Positions 1 through 11,878 of a DNA stretch of 64,000 nucleotides are shown here, piece by piece. Position 1 is the first letter of the stretch. Each line of letters begins with the position of its first letter. Origin of the DNA: Agroathelia rolfsii (taxonomy: Eukaryota > Basidiomycota > Agaricomycetes > Amylocorticiales > Amylocorticiaceae); assembly GCA_018343915.1 (NCBI GenBank), contig JABRWF010000007.1, forward strand, positions 3,906,001-3,970,000, in the 5' to 3' direction. The notes under the pieces were generated by a model that saw nothing but the letters and a program-made list of their open reading frames with translations, did no database searches and was not told the DNA's origin. The translations under genes were made by a program, and so were the position numbers.

Positions 1-1693
1 CAGAGAGTGTTATGATATTATACTTGTAAAGAATATACCGGATATCCTGACTCAATATCCCAAGGGTCTTCCCGTCGATAATATAGCTGCAAAGGTCGAC
101 CTGGATAAGGGAAAACTGTCCCGGATCCTTCGGCTACTAGCTACTGAGCACTGTTTCCAGGAAGGTATGTAGAAGGTGTCATTCTCTGAATCAATGCTCC
201 TGCTGAAGCAAAATCAACTAAATCTAGTGGCCCCTAATGTTTTTGCCAACAACCGTCTCTCTGTAACACTCCTAAGAAACAACAGCGTATCCAGTCTGAC
301 ACGCGTGTACACAAGCAAGCATAGCGCATATATGCAGTATCTTTTGAAGAACTTAACACATCCGGACTATGCATATTCATATGAGTCTACCAAGGCGCCA
401 TTTATGCAAGCAGTTGGGGCAGACGGTAGAGAGACATATTTTAGTTGGTTAACTCAGCATGTAAGTACTCAGAACTCGGCTTAGTCTGTCTTTTGCTCTA
501 TCGTAAACAAGATTTCTCACAGTTTTTTTTCAGCCCGAAGATAGAAAGGCAAAGATTCCTTCTCTGAGTTGACATGACCGAGTAATAAACTTTGAATTTA
601 AATCTAGATATTCGATAATGCTATGCTTGGCACTGGATTCGTTCAGGGATCCCTCTCAGCTCTATATTGTACGCTTTCATATACATATTCCTTGGGCTGT
701 GAAATTTCTTTTCTTAATAATTGAATAGGTTATCCCTGGGACAACATCAAGTCCGTTTGCGACGTCGGCTCAGGTTTGGGAGCATTCACCATGCCCCTCG
801 CAAGAAAATTCCCTCATCTTCAAATTGCTCTGCTTGATCTTCCTGATACAATGGAAAAGGCTCAACAGGTACTTCAAATTGCAACTGAACTCATATCAAT
901 AAATTTTGATAACCCATTAAAACCACAACATTAAGCTTTGGAAGACAAACTTTGCCGAATTTTCCCTTACGCCAGACATTAATACCAATCGCATTAGCTT
1001 CATAACTGGTGATTTCCTCGTCGAGTTACCCGAGAGTTTGAAAGAGGTGGACGTTTACTACGTAAAAGCTTGATAAATCATGACTATGGCATTAACGCTC
1101 ACGAAATCGATGTTAGCTGAGAAATGTAATCCACAATTGGTCTGACGCCTCCGCACTCAAGATTCTTACCAATTTACGGCGGATTATGGCCCCGCAAAGC
1201 TGTTTGCTTATTCGTAAGTTGATCAGCTTTGTTTACTCAAGTCCTTGACTAGGGCCTGCATCTAATCAAAGTATCTTCCACTTTAAAATGTACTACAGAT
1301 GATTACACACTCACTTTTGCCACTCCCACGCCCATGATACTGGGCTCTCAGGCCCTAGGCCTTGATAAAGTCAGTTGAATAATTGACACAATGTAATACT
1401 ATGGTGTCTCATTGCAAATTGTCAGCCTCCGGAACCGTTACTGTCCAATTTCGGCATTGGTAGTCTTCGGGCCTACAACTCAGATATCACAATGTTTGGT
1501 GCATTGAACGCCAAGGAACGTACAATTACCGAACTCATTGACCTAGGGTATGCCCAATTAGATTGGAAAAAGTGACCTAATTGTTGATGGTCTAAACAGG
1601 AAACAAGCTGGCTTGACAGCTATCCGATTCTGGGACTTAGGCGAGATGGCTATGGCTGAGTTCAAACCTACAACCAATCATGATATTCTATAA
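1..1693 (+). CDS. O-methyltransferase (COMT-like), 5' end outside window
   Basis: SAM-dependent O-methyltransferase of the plant COMT / fungal secondary-metabolite type (acceptor unknown). The window opens inside the N-terminal winged-helix region (KVDLDKGKLSRILRLLATEH). Following exons read through introns: NNRLSVTLLRNNSVSSLTR, the SAM-binding loop DVGSGLGAFTMPLA near 757-795, IHNWSDASALKIL near 1131-1165 (the His is the expected catalytic base) and a C-terminal exon ending RFWDLGEMAMAEF with TAA at 1691-1693. About nine small introns have plausible GT/AG borders, and every exon stays open when they are removed, so I see no break. A paralogue with the same exon pattern follows at 3247. The first exon and promoter are missing. 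Confidence 0.8.
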
Positions 1694-3246
1694 GATCTAC
1701 ATAAGAAGTCGTCACTCCACCGACACGTCGATTATTCTCAAGTTACTCTACATAATAGTAGTACTTCAGGATTATAACTTAACAATCCATTCAACATCGG
1801 ACCAAAGCCCAATGATGACGGTAGTATTCACGATACTATATCTTGCTAAGAGCATTTTTTTCGCTCCAAGTAGCACATCAAAGGTAATGGTGCAGTGATA
1901 ATGAGTAAGCAAAGGTGGCGACTGTTGCCATGTTACTGACACCATTGTTTATTGGAGGTTCAGAAACCCGGCCTTGAGCCTGAGCCAGATCATTTCTCTA
2001 TCTTATATGACAAGTAGATGGAATAATTGACATCGGGCCAGACTATGAGCTCGGCGCCTTGAATTTTAATTAACCTATGAGCAAAATGTGGCATGCCTCC
2101 TATTGTAATTAAGAGAAAATAAAGATGTGGATCTAAAACTCTGTGTAACGTTTTGCAGAAGTGGCTCATTTTACAATGCAAGGGGTAGGGCCTGCTGTTT
2201 CCTTCTAAACAGACCGCGACTCTTAGGGCTGTCCCTACTATGATAGGCGATAAATGCTGATATTAGGATAATATACACTGTTGTCCTCCGTCACTAGCAT
2301 TTGTATGAGAAAACAGGATAGAATACTTTAAGCACGTAATAGCAACACTGGCAATCCCATACACAATAGATGAAGTATTTAAAGGAGATAGCAGTAATAT
2401 ATTATGACCAGGTGCCAGTTTACCATGATCGTGTTGGCCTACTCAATGCTCCTGCTGATGCTGTCCGTCAAGTTAAATATCAGACACTGACCAGTCCCAC
2501 ACCTGGGGTTTCCACTGCCAGTGGCATGAGATGTTTAAAGTGAAGTTATCGGATCTTTAATTAGGCATTGTTGTCCAATATTTTAATATTTTAATGCTTA
2601 TCCGAAAAAAATGATTTCGTGAGCTCATACAAGTTTCACCGCAACCAGAGGCATGATGGTTGGCTTAGATCCGCGAAAGATGAAATCTGGGAAAATCCGG
2701 AGAATCTTTGGGTAAGTGAGCTAATAACCTGGCTTTTATCTCATCAAAACCTATGTGTAGATGTTTCTAAAAAGATATATATTGTTATTGTTGTCATTGC
2801 GAACCCTGAAAATCACCATGTTTACTAGTAAGCTGGGCCATTTAGAAATATTGCGCTGGTAAAAAACATAAAATTCCTCTACACTCCATAGTGTTCATTT
2901 AGACTACTAATATCAAGAGTGGGCGCTCCTGATCGAAGACTTGACAAACGACTCGGATGCTTCTCTTTCATCGCAATATTCATTCGGATGACAAAGAATC
3001 AGTTTACGCAATGTCCGTTTATTGCGGTCTTCTATGTGCGAGAGGCCATCAAGCTACCACATGATGATGATGACTATAATGATATTTGTTAAGCAGCAAA
3101 AGTAGACGACCAATCTTCTTTCACTGGCACTCTTTACAGATCAAGTACCAACCTACATTCCTGACGGTGAACGCCCTAATCATGCGCCAACTCACCAATC
3201 GCAGTATAGATGAAACTGAGCAATTGATGTATACAGATTACACCCA
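1694..3246. other. Intergenic region between the two methyltransferase genes
   Basis: No coding pattern, RNA gene or repeat that I can support. The open frames here are short, AT-rich and lack recognisable motifs. It presumably contains the 3' UTR of the first gene and the promoter of the second. Confidence 0.5.
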
Positions 3247-5208
3247 ATGCTCGAGCTTTCTGCTGGTGCACACCACGTTGAGCTACTGCTCAATGCTATC
3301 AACAAGGCGGCTAAGGATGCCCTTTCAGAATACCAGAAAACAGGAGAAGACGTTCCGTTACTGACCTCTACGCAAACTCATCCTCTTGATGGTGCTGCAG
3401 ATACGATCGCCCTCAAGAAGGCCGTTCGCATACTTGAAGGTGCTTGCGGACAGTTGTGCGCCATGCTAGCGCCGCCGGCACATACAATCATCAACGTATA
3501 TCCTTCAGTTAGCATACCAAACCATCAATAATCTCACTTACCCAAATTTCACAGCGTACACAAACTGCAGACAGAGAATGCTATGATGTCGTGCTCGAGA
3601 AGAAGATACCAGACGTACTGAGCCAGCATCCCCAGGGCCTTCCCGTTGCTGATTTGGCCGCAAAGGTCAACTTGGACAAGGGAAAACTGTCTCGTATTCT
3701 TCGCTTGTTAGCTACCGAGCACTGTTTCCAGGAAGGTAGGCAGGAGATGTCAGTCTCTAGATTAATGCTTTGTCTAAAACAAAACCTATCAATCCCAGTC
3801 TCCCCCAACGTCTTCGCCAATAACCGTCTCTCTGTGACGCTCATGAGCAATAACAGCGTATCCAGTCTGACGCGTGTGTACACAAATAAACACGGCACGG
3901 CTATGCAGTACCTATTGAAGAACCTGACCCATCCGGACTACGCTTATTCGTATGAACCTACGAAAGCTCCATTTCTTCAGGCAGTTGGAAGCGATGGTAA
4001 AGAAACATTTTTTGACTGGTTAGGTCGGCATGTAAGCGCTCAGGACACTTCATTATACGTAATGACCTGGGGTTTCTCATAAATCATTCTTCACCGTAAT
4101 TAGCCCGAAGAAAGACAGGTCAACAAACCTTTTCTGTGTATCTATTAAAGTTTGGAACTAAGGAATGAAATAGATCTTTCATAATGCTATGCCAGGACTT
4201 GGAAATGTTCAGGGATCGCTATCGGCGCTGCATTGTACCTAGTTTTCATGCTCTTCGACCCTCGAAAGTGCTTACAAGCAATTGAATAGATTACCCTTGG
4301 GACAAGATCAAGTCCGTTTGCGACGTCGGCTCAGGGTTGGGATCATTTGCTATGCCGCTCGCAGAAAAATTCCCTCATCTTCAAATCGCTATATTTGACC
4401 TTCCGGAAGTCATTCAAAAAGCTCAACAGGTATGTGTGTATGCGCCTTTATTTGCCTCACCACATATCAATCACTTGTTGAATATATAGTTCTGGAAAGC
4501 GGACTTCTCTGAGTTTGCCCATGGTACTTCGGATGATGGCACCGGCCGTATCAGCTTCGTATCTGGAGATTTCTTCGCCAAATTACCTGAGAGTTTACAA
4601 GAAATGGACGTCTACTATGTAACAAACTTTAGGTTCTTAATCAAGGAATCTGGCGCTCATAAAACTGACACAGCTAAGAAACATCATCCACAATTGGCCT
4701 GATGCTCCCGCACTTAAGATCCTCACTAGTGTGCGGCAGGTCATGACACCCCAAAGCCGTATGCTTATCCGTAAGTTGCCTGAATCATGCCCTTGTATTT
4801 GATAATAAACGGTGTGCAGATGATTATGCTCTTAATTATGCTCTCCCCGTGTCTACTGCATCGAGCTCACTGGGCTTTGATCCAGTAAGTCAAGATTATT
4901 CCATGTAAGCACAATGCTAAAGAGGTGATATCTCTTCACGAATATTTAGGCACCGGAGCCACTGATGTTCAATTTCGGCATCGGTAACCTTCGAGCCTAC
5001 AATTCGGATATGACAATGCTCGGTGGATACAACGCCAAGGAACGTACAATTAACGAGATCATAGAACTTGGGTACGCGCTGTTATATCCGAGAAATTAGT
5101 TTACTCGCTAACATTCCGAATAGGGAACAAGCTGGCTTAACGTTCCTCCGGTTTTGGGACTTGGGCGAGACGTTCATGGCTGAATTCACAACGGCATCCG
5201 ATCCTTGA
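3247..5208 (+). CDS. O-methyltransferase (COMT-like), tandem paralogue
   Basis: Second member of the tandem pair, complete, about 450 residues after splicing. Exon 1 (3247-3495) starts MLELSAGAHHVELLLNAINK and ends HTIIN; a 59-nt intron leads in phase 0 into exon 2 at 3555 (RTQTADRECYDVVLEKK). Exon 3 begins at 3799 (SPNVFANNRLSVTL). Later exons give DYPWDKIKSVCDVGSGLGSF (SAM motif I), DLPEVIQKAQQ, SFVSGDFFAKLP, RNIIHNWPDAPALKIL (catalytic His) and RFWDLGETFMAEF, stop TGA 5206-5208. The N-terminal part would form the dimerisation/winged-helix domain, the C-terminal half the class I Rossmann fold. Exon borders match the upstream copy. Substrate cannot be told; no polyketide or peptide synthase lies nearby. 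Confidence 0.85.
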
Positions 5209-5449
5209 TAAGGAGCCGTTAGCTCGAGGGCTCAATCAACTATTTTCTTTAAACGTGTAGGATTTTAGGATCCCAAATATTGCAATCAACTCCACTATTG
5301 ACAAGTCGTAAACTTTTTTCATCTTAATTATCATTCAACGTTCTATGGATATTAGACAAAGGTAACATAACCCCGAGTAGGGTCAGATGGATGAAAAAAA
5401 GAAAAGAAAAATAGATAGGGACAAAACTGTCGACTATCATTCAAGTTTT

Positions 5450-7104
5450 TCACCAGCGGGTAACATCTACTTCGGCCTCTCCAAACAGGCTCTCCTTTTT
5501 AACTGCAAACTCATCCACATCGGTTTCGCCAACCTCCGCCTCGAGGGATCCTATTTGCTCCCCCTGGTAGAATTGACCGCATTCCCTATGCAAAAAGGCC
5601 AAGATGTGCCTGTTGATGGCCTTGAACTCAAGCAGGAACCCGTCGTGGCCATCCGGCGAGGGCACGACGACAAGCGTAGCGTCGGGAATATGTTCCGCTA
5701 ATAGCGCCTGCTCTGTCGTCGTAAATAATCCATCAGAGGCAATACCAATAACCAATGTACGTGGAGGAAAGCGGGCGAGGACTGTGACGAGCGCTGCGTT
5801 ATCATCCTCGTCGACATTGTTGTCTGCCGGAGATTCGGAGACGCGACCACGGGCTAGATCGTGCGAATCCATTTTGTATGTCAAGTGGATGTAACAGTTG
5901 GCATCAAACCGAGAGGTGAACTTGGCGCCTTGGTATCTCAAATAACCCTGTGCGGAAAACGTGACGGGGCTCTGAGAAGAATCGGAAGATGATGATGATG
6001 ATGAAGGCGTAGTGTTCTGAGTACCATTCTGAGAAGGCGGCTTGTTAGCTGTTTTCTGAGCAAGCGGTAACGCCTGTGGCTTCCTTCCAAACCGGCTCTC
6101 GAAGCTGTCCCTACTACGGTAGGTTAATAGCGCCGTCATACGTGCAGCCGCCAAACCCTGCATCGGCTGTCTTGGCTTCTCGTCAGAGTCGCCTTCATTG
6201 TTCGTCGCCCAGATATACCGACCGCCGTCCCAAGTGGGATCACTAAAGATCGACTGGCGCTGTGCCTCCCCCCAGGATATGCACCATGCGCTGTGACGAG
6301 CGGATGTTGCTAGAGGGACGATGTGCTTGATATAGCCCGGTGGAGAGCAGAGAGGCCACTCGAGAACGGCCATTCCTCCCATGCTTCCACCTACTACGAC
6401 TTGTACAGAGGTAACGCCGAGATGGTCGAGGATAAGTTTATGGATTCTGAATGAAAGACAAGGATGAGTTCATATGTTGCGGTTGTATATCTCGAACATG
6501 CCTGACATCATCCCGGATGGTCGTGCGTGGGAATTCCGGGCCGTAGAATCTGCCAGTGTCGGGATTGATTGTCACGGGGGAAGCAGAGCCATAAGGGGAG
6601 CCCATAACATTAGCACAAAAGAGAAAGAACTTGGAGGGGTCGAAAGCTTTCCCCCGTCCTATCAGAGGGCCCCACCTAAGTTCCAAAAGATCAATGAATA
6701 AATGGTCTTTCAGGAATGATTTAGAGGCATATGTGTGCTTGAAGGAAAAGAAGAGCCAAGCATTTCCGAGTGCCCGAATTCATTATTCTTTCTTGGACCG
6801 ATGAGCGCAATAACCGGTGACTGGCACAGGACATCGACGCTATCACCTCAAAGACAGATAAGGAAGGCATTCCAGATATGTTTACTAACCAGTCTTCTAC
6901 ATCAGCACTCCCAGTGAGAGCATGGCAAATGATCAAGACGTTATCGCGTGTCTCGTTAAGTGTGCCCCAGGTCTTGTATGCGATGGGTACATCACGCAGG
7001 GTGATTCCGGATTCGAGAGTGAAAGATGGTACGATGTGCACCGACTGGTCGATCAGGGATGCGGCATGAAAGCGCCTTGCAGAGTTTTGGGCTGAGATGG
7101 TCAT
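5450..7104 (-). CDS. MET2: Homoserine O-acetyltransferase
   Basis: Transfers acetyl from acetyl-CoA to L-homoserine, the entry step to methionine in fungi. The start is the ATG at 7104 ([20 protein letters not shown]), giving the family-typical exon [20 protein letters not shown] and [14 protein letters not shown] 214-nt intron (6676-6889), long for this locus, joins to [20 protein letters not shown], then [20 protein letters not shown]. After a second intron follows the nucleophile elbow [20 protein letters not shown] near 6400-6335. The last exon is open to 5450 and carries the other catalytic residues in [13 protein letters not shown] (Asp) and [12 protein letters not shown] (His). A Ser/Thr-rich insert (around 6030-5975) separates lid and core. 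It is convergent with the methyltransferase (241 bp) and divergent from NAA38 (189 bp between starts). Confidence 0.93.
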
Positions 7105-7293
7105 GATAAAAGGCAGTTGTAACTGGCCATAAATCTGTCGATGGCGTAGTAGTTGCACTTGGCTCACAGACTTTTTTGGGCAAGTGGACCAAAAGAAGCA
7201 GTCAATTGCGCAATATCCACTGTACCTTTTACTTCCGGAAGTGGCGGTGTCGCACAGCCACATACAAGTGCAGTCACATGACCTGCATCATGC
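7105..7293. promoter_or_regulatory. Shared divergent promoter of MET2 and NAA38
   Basis: Only 189 bp separate the two start codons, so both promoters must sit here or overlap the 5' ends. I see no clear TATA box. Bidirectional expression is inference from spacing alone. Confidence 0.45.
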
Positions 7294-7706
7294 ATGGCCG
7301 CCTCTCTCATGATGCATTCACCATCTGCTTCGGATGACAGTAGTGGCTTGTCTCCTGACCACCCTCGGTCTTTATCCAATACGGATGAAACAGATGCTCC
7401 AGAGGGCTTGAAGACGCTACTTCAGCGCTTGCTGCGCATTAAAGTGCAAGACGGTCGCATATTCCTTGGCACGTTTGCTGGGACAGATCAACCTCTTAAC
7501 TTGCTCCTCATCAATGCAGATGAGTTCCGCGACGACGATCAATCTGGCATATATACCAGCAGATATGTAGGCCAAATTCTCATACCTTGGAGGTTGGTTG
7601 TCACTGTCGAAGCACATAGTCCACCTACCATGAACATGGTAAGTATGATGGCGATCTCACGCATTGCTTGATCTAACAGAGTGCATTTCGTGTAGATGTG
7701 ATTTGA
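7294..7706 (+). CDS. NAA38: NatC auxiliary subunit Naa38 / LSMD1 (Sm-like protein)
   Basis: Small Sm-fold protein of about 123 residues. The non-catalytic NatC subunit (Mak31 in yeast) helps N-terminal acetylation of Met-hydrophobic starts at the ribosome. Exon 1 (7294-7638) contains an acidic, Ser-rich leader, then the Sm1 part (LQRLLRIKVQDGRIFLGTFA, then GTDQPLNLLLINADEF) and the Sm2 part (RYVGQILIPWRLVVTVEA), the signature of the LSMD1 branch. A 41-nt intron (7639-7679, GTAAGT...CAG) in phase 0 gives a short tail SAFRVDVI and TGA at 7704-7706. Without splicing, a spurious extension runs to 7671. The ATG at 7294 is first in frame; the ATGs at residues 6-7 are alternatives. Confidence 0.8.
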
Positions 7707-8135
7707 TCTTTGTAGTTGGAAATATTATGACCGCGCACATATGTAATGGTTATTTCACGGGCCAGAATATCGGCACTGATCCTATTTATTAGCACCATGC
7801 CCTCTGAGTTATCGTTATCTCACGGATTGGCTTGTATTCGTATAATATAATCACTCACAAGTCTTTGTATGAAAGCATTGGCATTGTAGCGCCTGCACCT
7901 ATTCCAATGAGGTCCGTCTCTTTTATGCAATAGTTTCAACAAGATGGTGGTCGCATGATGCAACTGGCAATTGAGAAATTGTCTATGAAGCGACGATGCT
8001 CAAGGAAATGTACGAACAAGTATAAGAATGTTGTCAAGTTAACAAATGAAAAGTAGTTGTTGTAATATTTGAAACCCAGCTGATTAATTAGCAGCTGTGA
8101 ATATTATCAATACTCTCTTCGCCCTCCTTCTTCTC
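7707..8135. other. Intergenic region NAA38-TIM54
   Basis: AT-rich, no open frame with a recognisable product; contains the NAA38 3' UTR and the TIM54 promoter. Confidence 0.5.
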
Positions 8136-9807
8136 ATGAGCACCGACACTTCCCCGCCATTGTCCTCGTCGCCGCCCGCCTCTGCTGCACCAGGGCCATC
8201 ACCAGCCTCGTCTGCCACCGCTGCTGCAGGTGCTGCCCAGACCACTGTACCGCGCCCCAAGTCTGGGATCCATGCAGCACTCGAGTATACCGGCATCCCC
8301 GCTTCATGGCTAACGAAGCGGCCCAAGTTGCCCTCGCGCAACTGGCTCATTTTCATCGCAGTCACCTCCTCACTCACGGGCGCGTATATCTACGACCGCC
8401 GCCAATGCAAGCTCATTCGTGAGGATTACCAGGCTCGGGTCCGACACCTATCCGAAGAGCCGCTAGACAGGTTCGCCCTACCGCGCAAGGTAACGGTCTA
8501 TGCTGCCAAGTGGCCTGGAGACGAGGACCATGAGCGGGGCATGAAGTACTTTCGCAGGTTTGTCAAGGTACGCATGTTTTCCTTTTTTTTTCTCCCTGTA
8601 TTCTCCTTACGCAAGATTTTTTTATTTTTATAACATGTATTCCTAGCCTATTCTGGTTGCCGCTGCAGTGGACTACGACATGAAAGTGGGCAAGCGCTCA
8701 GGAGACTTGGCCAAATATATTGCCGACCGAATCAAGGCTCAGCGCCGAGTGGAACTGGGGATTGACCCGCCTGCCGAGAATCCCATTCCCATGCCGCAAT
8801 TATACGTCTCCCCAGAGGAGAAGCGGCGGCGTGAGCTCGAGGGTGGCATTATCATTGTAGGCAGGCAAACGTTCAAGGAATTCATGGCCGGACTGAAGCA
8901 TGGATGGACGGACACACCGCAAAAGGTGGATCCCGAGGAGGTACTCTCGAGGGAGCTTGAGAATGACGGACGCTTTGACGAAGTTGAGACGGAGGAGTCG
9001 ACGACCCCTATAGGTGATCTGGAGGGGGAGCCTATCCCGACCAAGACAAGACTCGCACCATCCAATATCTACTCCCCATTGCGCATTCAACCGACAACTA
9101 CACCAGCTGCACCAAAAAGCTCAATTACAGGAGCAACACAAACAGCAGAGGACGTGGCACCCCCTGCGACGATCCCGGAGATGGCACCACTGCTTCTCGT
9201 CCCATTCACGAATTACATTGGGTTCACGCAAATACCACTCATGCTCTGGGACTGGTTTAACCAGCGGCACCATGTCCGTGCCGGCGCAGAGGCTGCATAT
9301 AGTCTCATCCAGGGCGCCTCGCGACCAATCACACTCCCCGCAGAATCTCCTTCCCCGGCTCCTCTGTCCACGGAGCCGGAGGCTATCGCTACCGACGCCG
9401 ATGCCGGTCTTGACCCCGCTGCTGCGCTTGTGACGGGCACCGACCTGGATTTCGACCTAGACGCGGAGTCGTACTACAAGTCGTCTCTGTCCAAGACCGA
9501 GTCCGAGATTGAGAGCGCCCGGACGACATACTATGGCGCCCTGCCGGCTAAGCTGGAGACAGCACGGGCGTTGGCACGGGGCACGCGTGAGGCAACGAAT
9601 GAGGAGCGTGAGAACCCGCCACCGACGGAGGTTGAGCTACGGGCAGAGCGCCTTAAGAAGGAGCTCCGTTGGCGCGCGACGGTCGACGGCTGGAAGCTCA
9701 TAAGGCCGATGACGCCGGTGATATGGGATGAGCGCATGCGTGGTGCGTTGCGTGTGTTTGTTCCCCGAGATGAGCCAGAAGGCGAGGGGGAGAAACGACA
9801 GGACTAA
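8136..9807 (+). CDS. TIM54: Mitochondrial import inner membrane translocase subunit Tim54
   Basis: Component of the TIM22 carrier translocase in the mitochondrial inner membrane. Exon 1 is 8136-8567, intron 8568-8646, exon 2 8647-9807, phase 0, about 530 residues. A Ser/Ala/Pro-rich leader precedes the conserved Tim54 entry KSGIHAALEYTGIPASWLTK, then one membrane segment near residues 69-87 (NWLIFIAVTSSLTGAYIYD). The conserved block ALPRKVTVYAAKWPGDEDHE follows, the splice junction FVK/PILVAAAVDYDMKVGKRS, and later FTNYIGFTQIPLMLWDWFNQ, typical of the family. I chose the ATG at 8136; an in-frame GTG 39 nt upstream is not a normal eukaryotic start. The middle is a variable, acidic Pro/Ser-rich linker. 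Confidence 0.92.
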
Positions 9808-10200
9808 TTCGATCTTACTCTTACTTGATGATGAGACACACACACACACTACTCTTATAATTATCTGTTACACGTAGCTTAATGTGATGAATGCTATAGA
9901 GTTTCATGGTCTTGGCTGGCGTTGACCGGGCTTGCACAATGAAAGAAGGAGCCGATGATGATCAATGACAAATGAGACTAGGACACGAAAGGGAATGATT
10001 GCAAGAGAAGGAGGAGAAAGAAGATGGGCAGATGGCAGCCTTCGCCGCCTGGCGCTCGACTGCCGACGGTGCTGCCAGCGAGCGAGGAGGAGCACTTGTT
10101 ATTTAGGACACAGTATATACCTATCGCTCACCATTGCTCCTGTCTGTCCTCGTTCCCCCCCGTCAGTAAAATATTCTCCTTTGAAATAATTTCCTGTACC
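9808..10200. other. Intergenic region TIM54-hydrolase, with short CA repeat
   Basis: Contains a short (AC)n run near 9836-9850. A TATA-like stretch (AGTATATACC) near 10111 lies about 90 bp before the hydrolase start. No gene seen. Confidence 0.45.
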
Positions 10201-11683
10201 ATGCGCAAGAGCAGAGGCACTCGTCTGGGCGCCATCGCCGGCAACTCCAAGCCCGGTACCGGTGCTGCCTTCACTTGCGAGGCCATCGTCCTCCCCAGCG
10301 ACGACGCCTTTCCACTCTTCCTCACCGCTAACCGCTACAGTCGTCCCGAGTTCGCACAATATGGCTGGGATCACGATCCAGACGCCATTACGCTTATCAT
10401 GCTCCATTCCACCAGCTTTCACAAGGTAGTACCAATCCATGTCACCGTTATAAAGTCTGACATCACCATTTTCAGGAAACCTGGGAGCCCACCATTAGCC
10501 GTCTGTTCGACCTACTTGTAAAATCAAAACAGGTCAAAGTACGAGAAGGCAAGCTATTTATCCTGGACATGGTATTTCCGTATGGCAAGCTGATGAAGCA
10601 AGCGCATCGCCAGCATTTGCCCTGGACTGTCCCAACCATGGTGCTGCGGTCGACTATAACGAAGATGTACTCAGAACACATCCGAAATATCACGAATGTA
10701 TGCTCAAATCACTCGCTGTATTTTGCTCCACTTATTCGCCTCGCTAGTCACCTGTGAAAAGTATGCCGAGAGCGTTCATCGTTTTCTCACCCTCAGCAAC
10801 TTGACCGATCGCAACCTGGTTGGTATCGGACACTCCCTAGGCAGTGTCAGCATGTACGTCGTTCATCCTTGTACCCATTTTCATAGCTCATACCTTTGAT
10901 ATTAGGTCATTCCTGCAGCACACTGAACCCCGAATTGCCTTCCGCTCCCTTATCCTTGTAGAGCCTATTATGAGTCCCCAAGGTGCCCACTTGCTTCAAC
11001 CTCTCCGCAGGGCGCTGGTTAAATCTGCCTATGAGCGCCGAGACGTCTGGCCTTCGCGCGAAGATGCGCTCGAAAAGTTGCAACAGGGACAGCGCACCAA
11101 GACATGGCATCCAGAGATATATAAACTCTTCGTCGTATGTCCGATTAGTCATGAATATCTTGTTTATACGTTGACCACGCGCGAATTTGTGTAGACACAC
11201 GCTATTCGCAAACACCCTGGCGCAAAGCACGCTGATACGCCATATAACGGCGTTACACTCGCCTGCACGAGGGAACAAGAAGCTGTGCATCCTTCTCTCT
11301 GCAATGTACTATGCGGTCTTGTTGATATTTTTTTTTCAGAATATGTATCGCGACACAGACGGTCCGACAAAGCCCGTGCAATATCTGACCGAAACCTGCG
11401 CCAAGATCCCGGTCCATATCGTCTTTGGGGAGAGAGACGATTTTGTGTAAGTACTTGGATTGTCTATGACGACCGTCCTTGGCTCATCACTAGCCAATAA
11501 AGACCACGAATGGTACAAACGGAGATTATCAATCCGGTTTCGGGGCGCAATTTTGCCTCTATCGCCTTCATCGATGGTGCAGGACATCTGGTACCACAGC
11601 AGGTTCCACAAAAACTTGCGCCCATCATATTCAAGAATCTTGTTCAGACGCACGGTGGCAGAAAGCCGTTAGCGAAGTTATAG
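10201..11683 (+). CDS. Alpha/beta hydrolase with C-terminal AKL (peroxisomal, Lpx1-like)
   Basis: Serine hydrolase of the alpha/beta fold, resembling fungal Lpx1-type peroxisomal lipases. Exons: 10201-10425, 10476-10548, 10614-10697, 10748-10853, then four more to TAG 11681-11683. Visible elements: LIMLHSTSFHKETWEP (oxyanion region), ALDCPNHGAAVDYNEDVL, nucleophile elbow GIGHSLGSVSM, SLILVEPIMSPQG, IPVHIVFGERDDFV (acid), FIDGAGHLVPQQVPQ (catalytic His). The protein ends GGRKPLAKL; AKL is an accepted PTS1 variant, so a peroxisomal location is likely. Intron 2 (10549-10613) uses GC-AG: no GT donor nearby gives the required phase, whereas GCAAGC does and yields the conserved VREAFALDCPNHG junction. 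Substrate unknown. Confidence 0.82.
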
Positions 11684-11878
11684 CTAGTGGGTTATCTGAG
11701 CGATGAACAAGCACAGACACAAAAAATTCCTTGATACATGCCGAGTACAGAGCGTTGCATTGTTATATTATACACCATCCTGTTACATCTCTTTTGTTCT
11801 TGTTATGGTTAATATGTACCCTTTTAATATTGATATACAATGAGGCCTGAATACTGAGTACCCTCCTTTAGTACTCTA

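Noticed and set aside
5604..5894. 96-codon plus frame
   Set aside because: Antisense shadow of the MET2 last exon.
8097..8135. N-terminal extension of TIM54
   Set aside because: Depends on a GTG start and overlaps the leader; ATG at 8136 is adequate.
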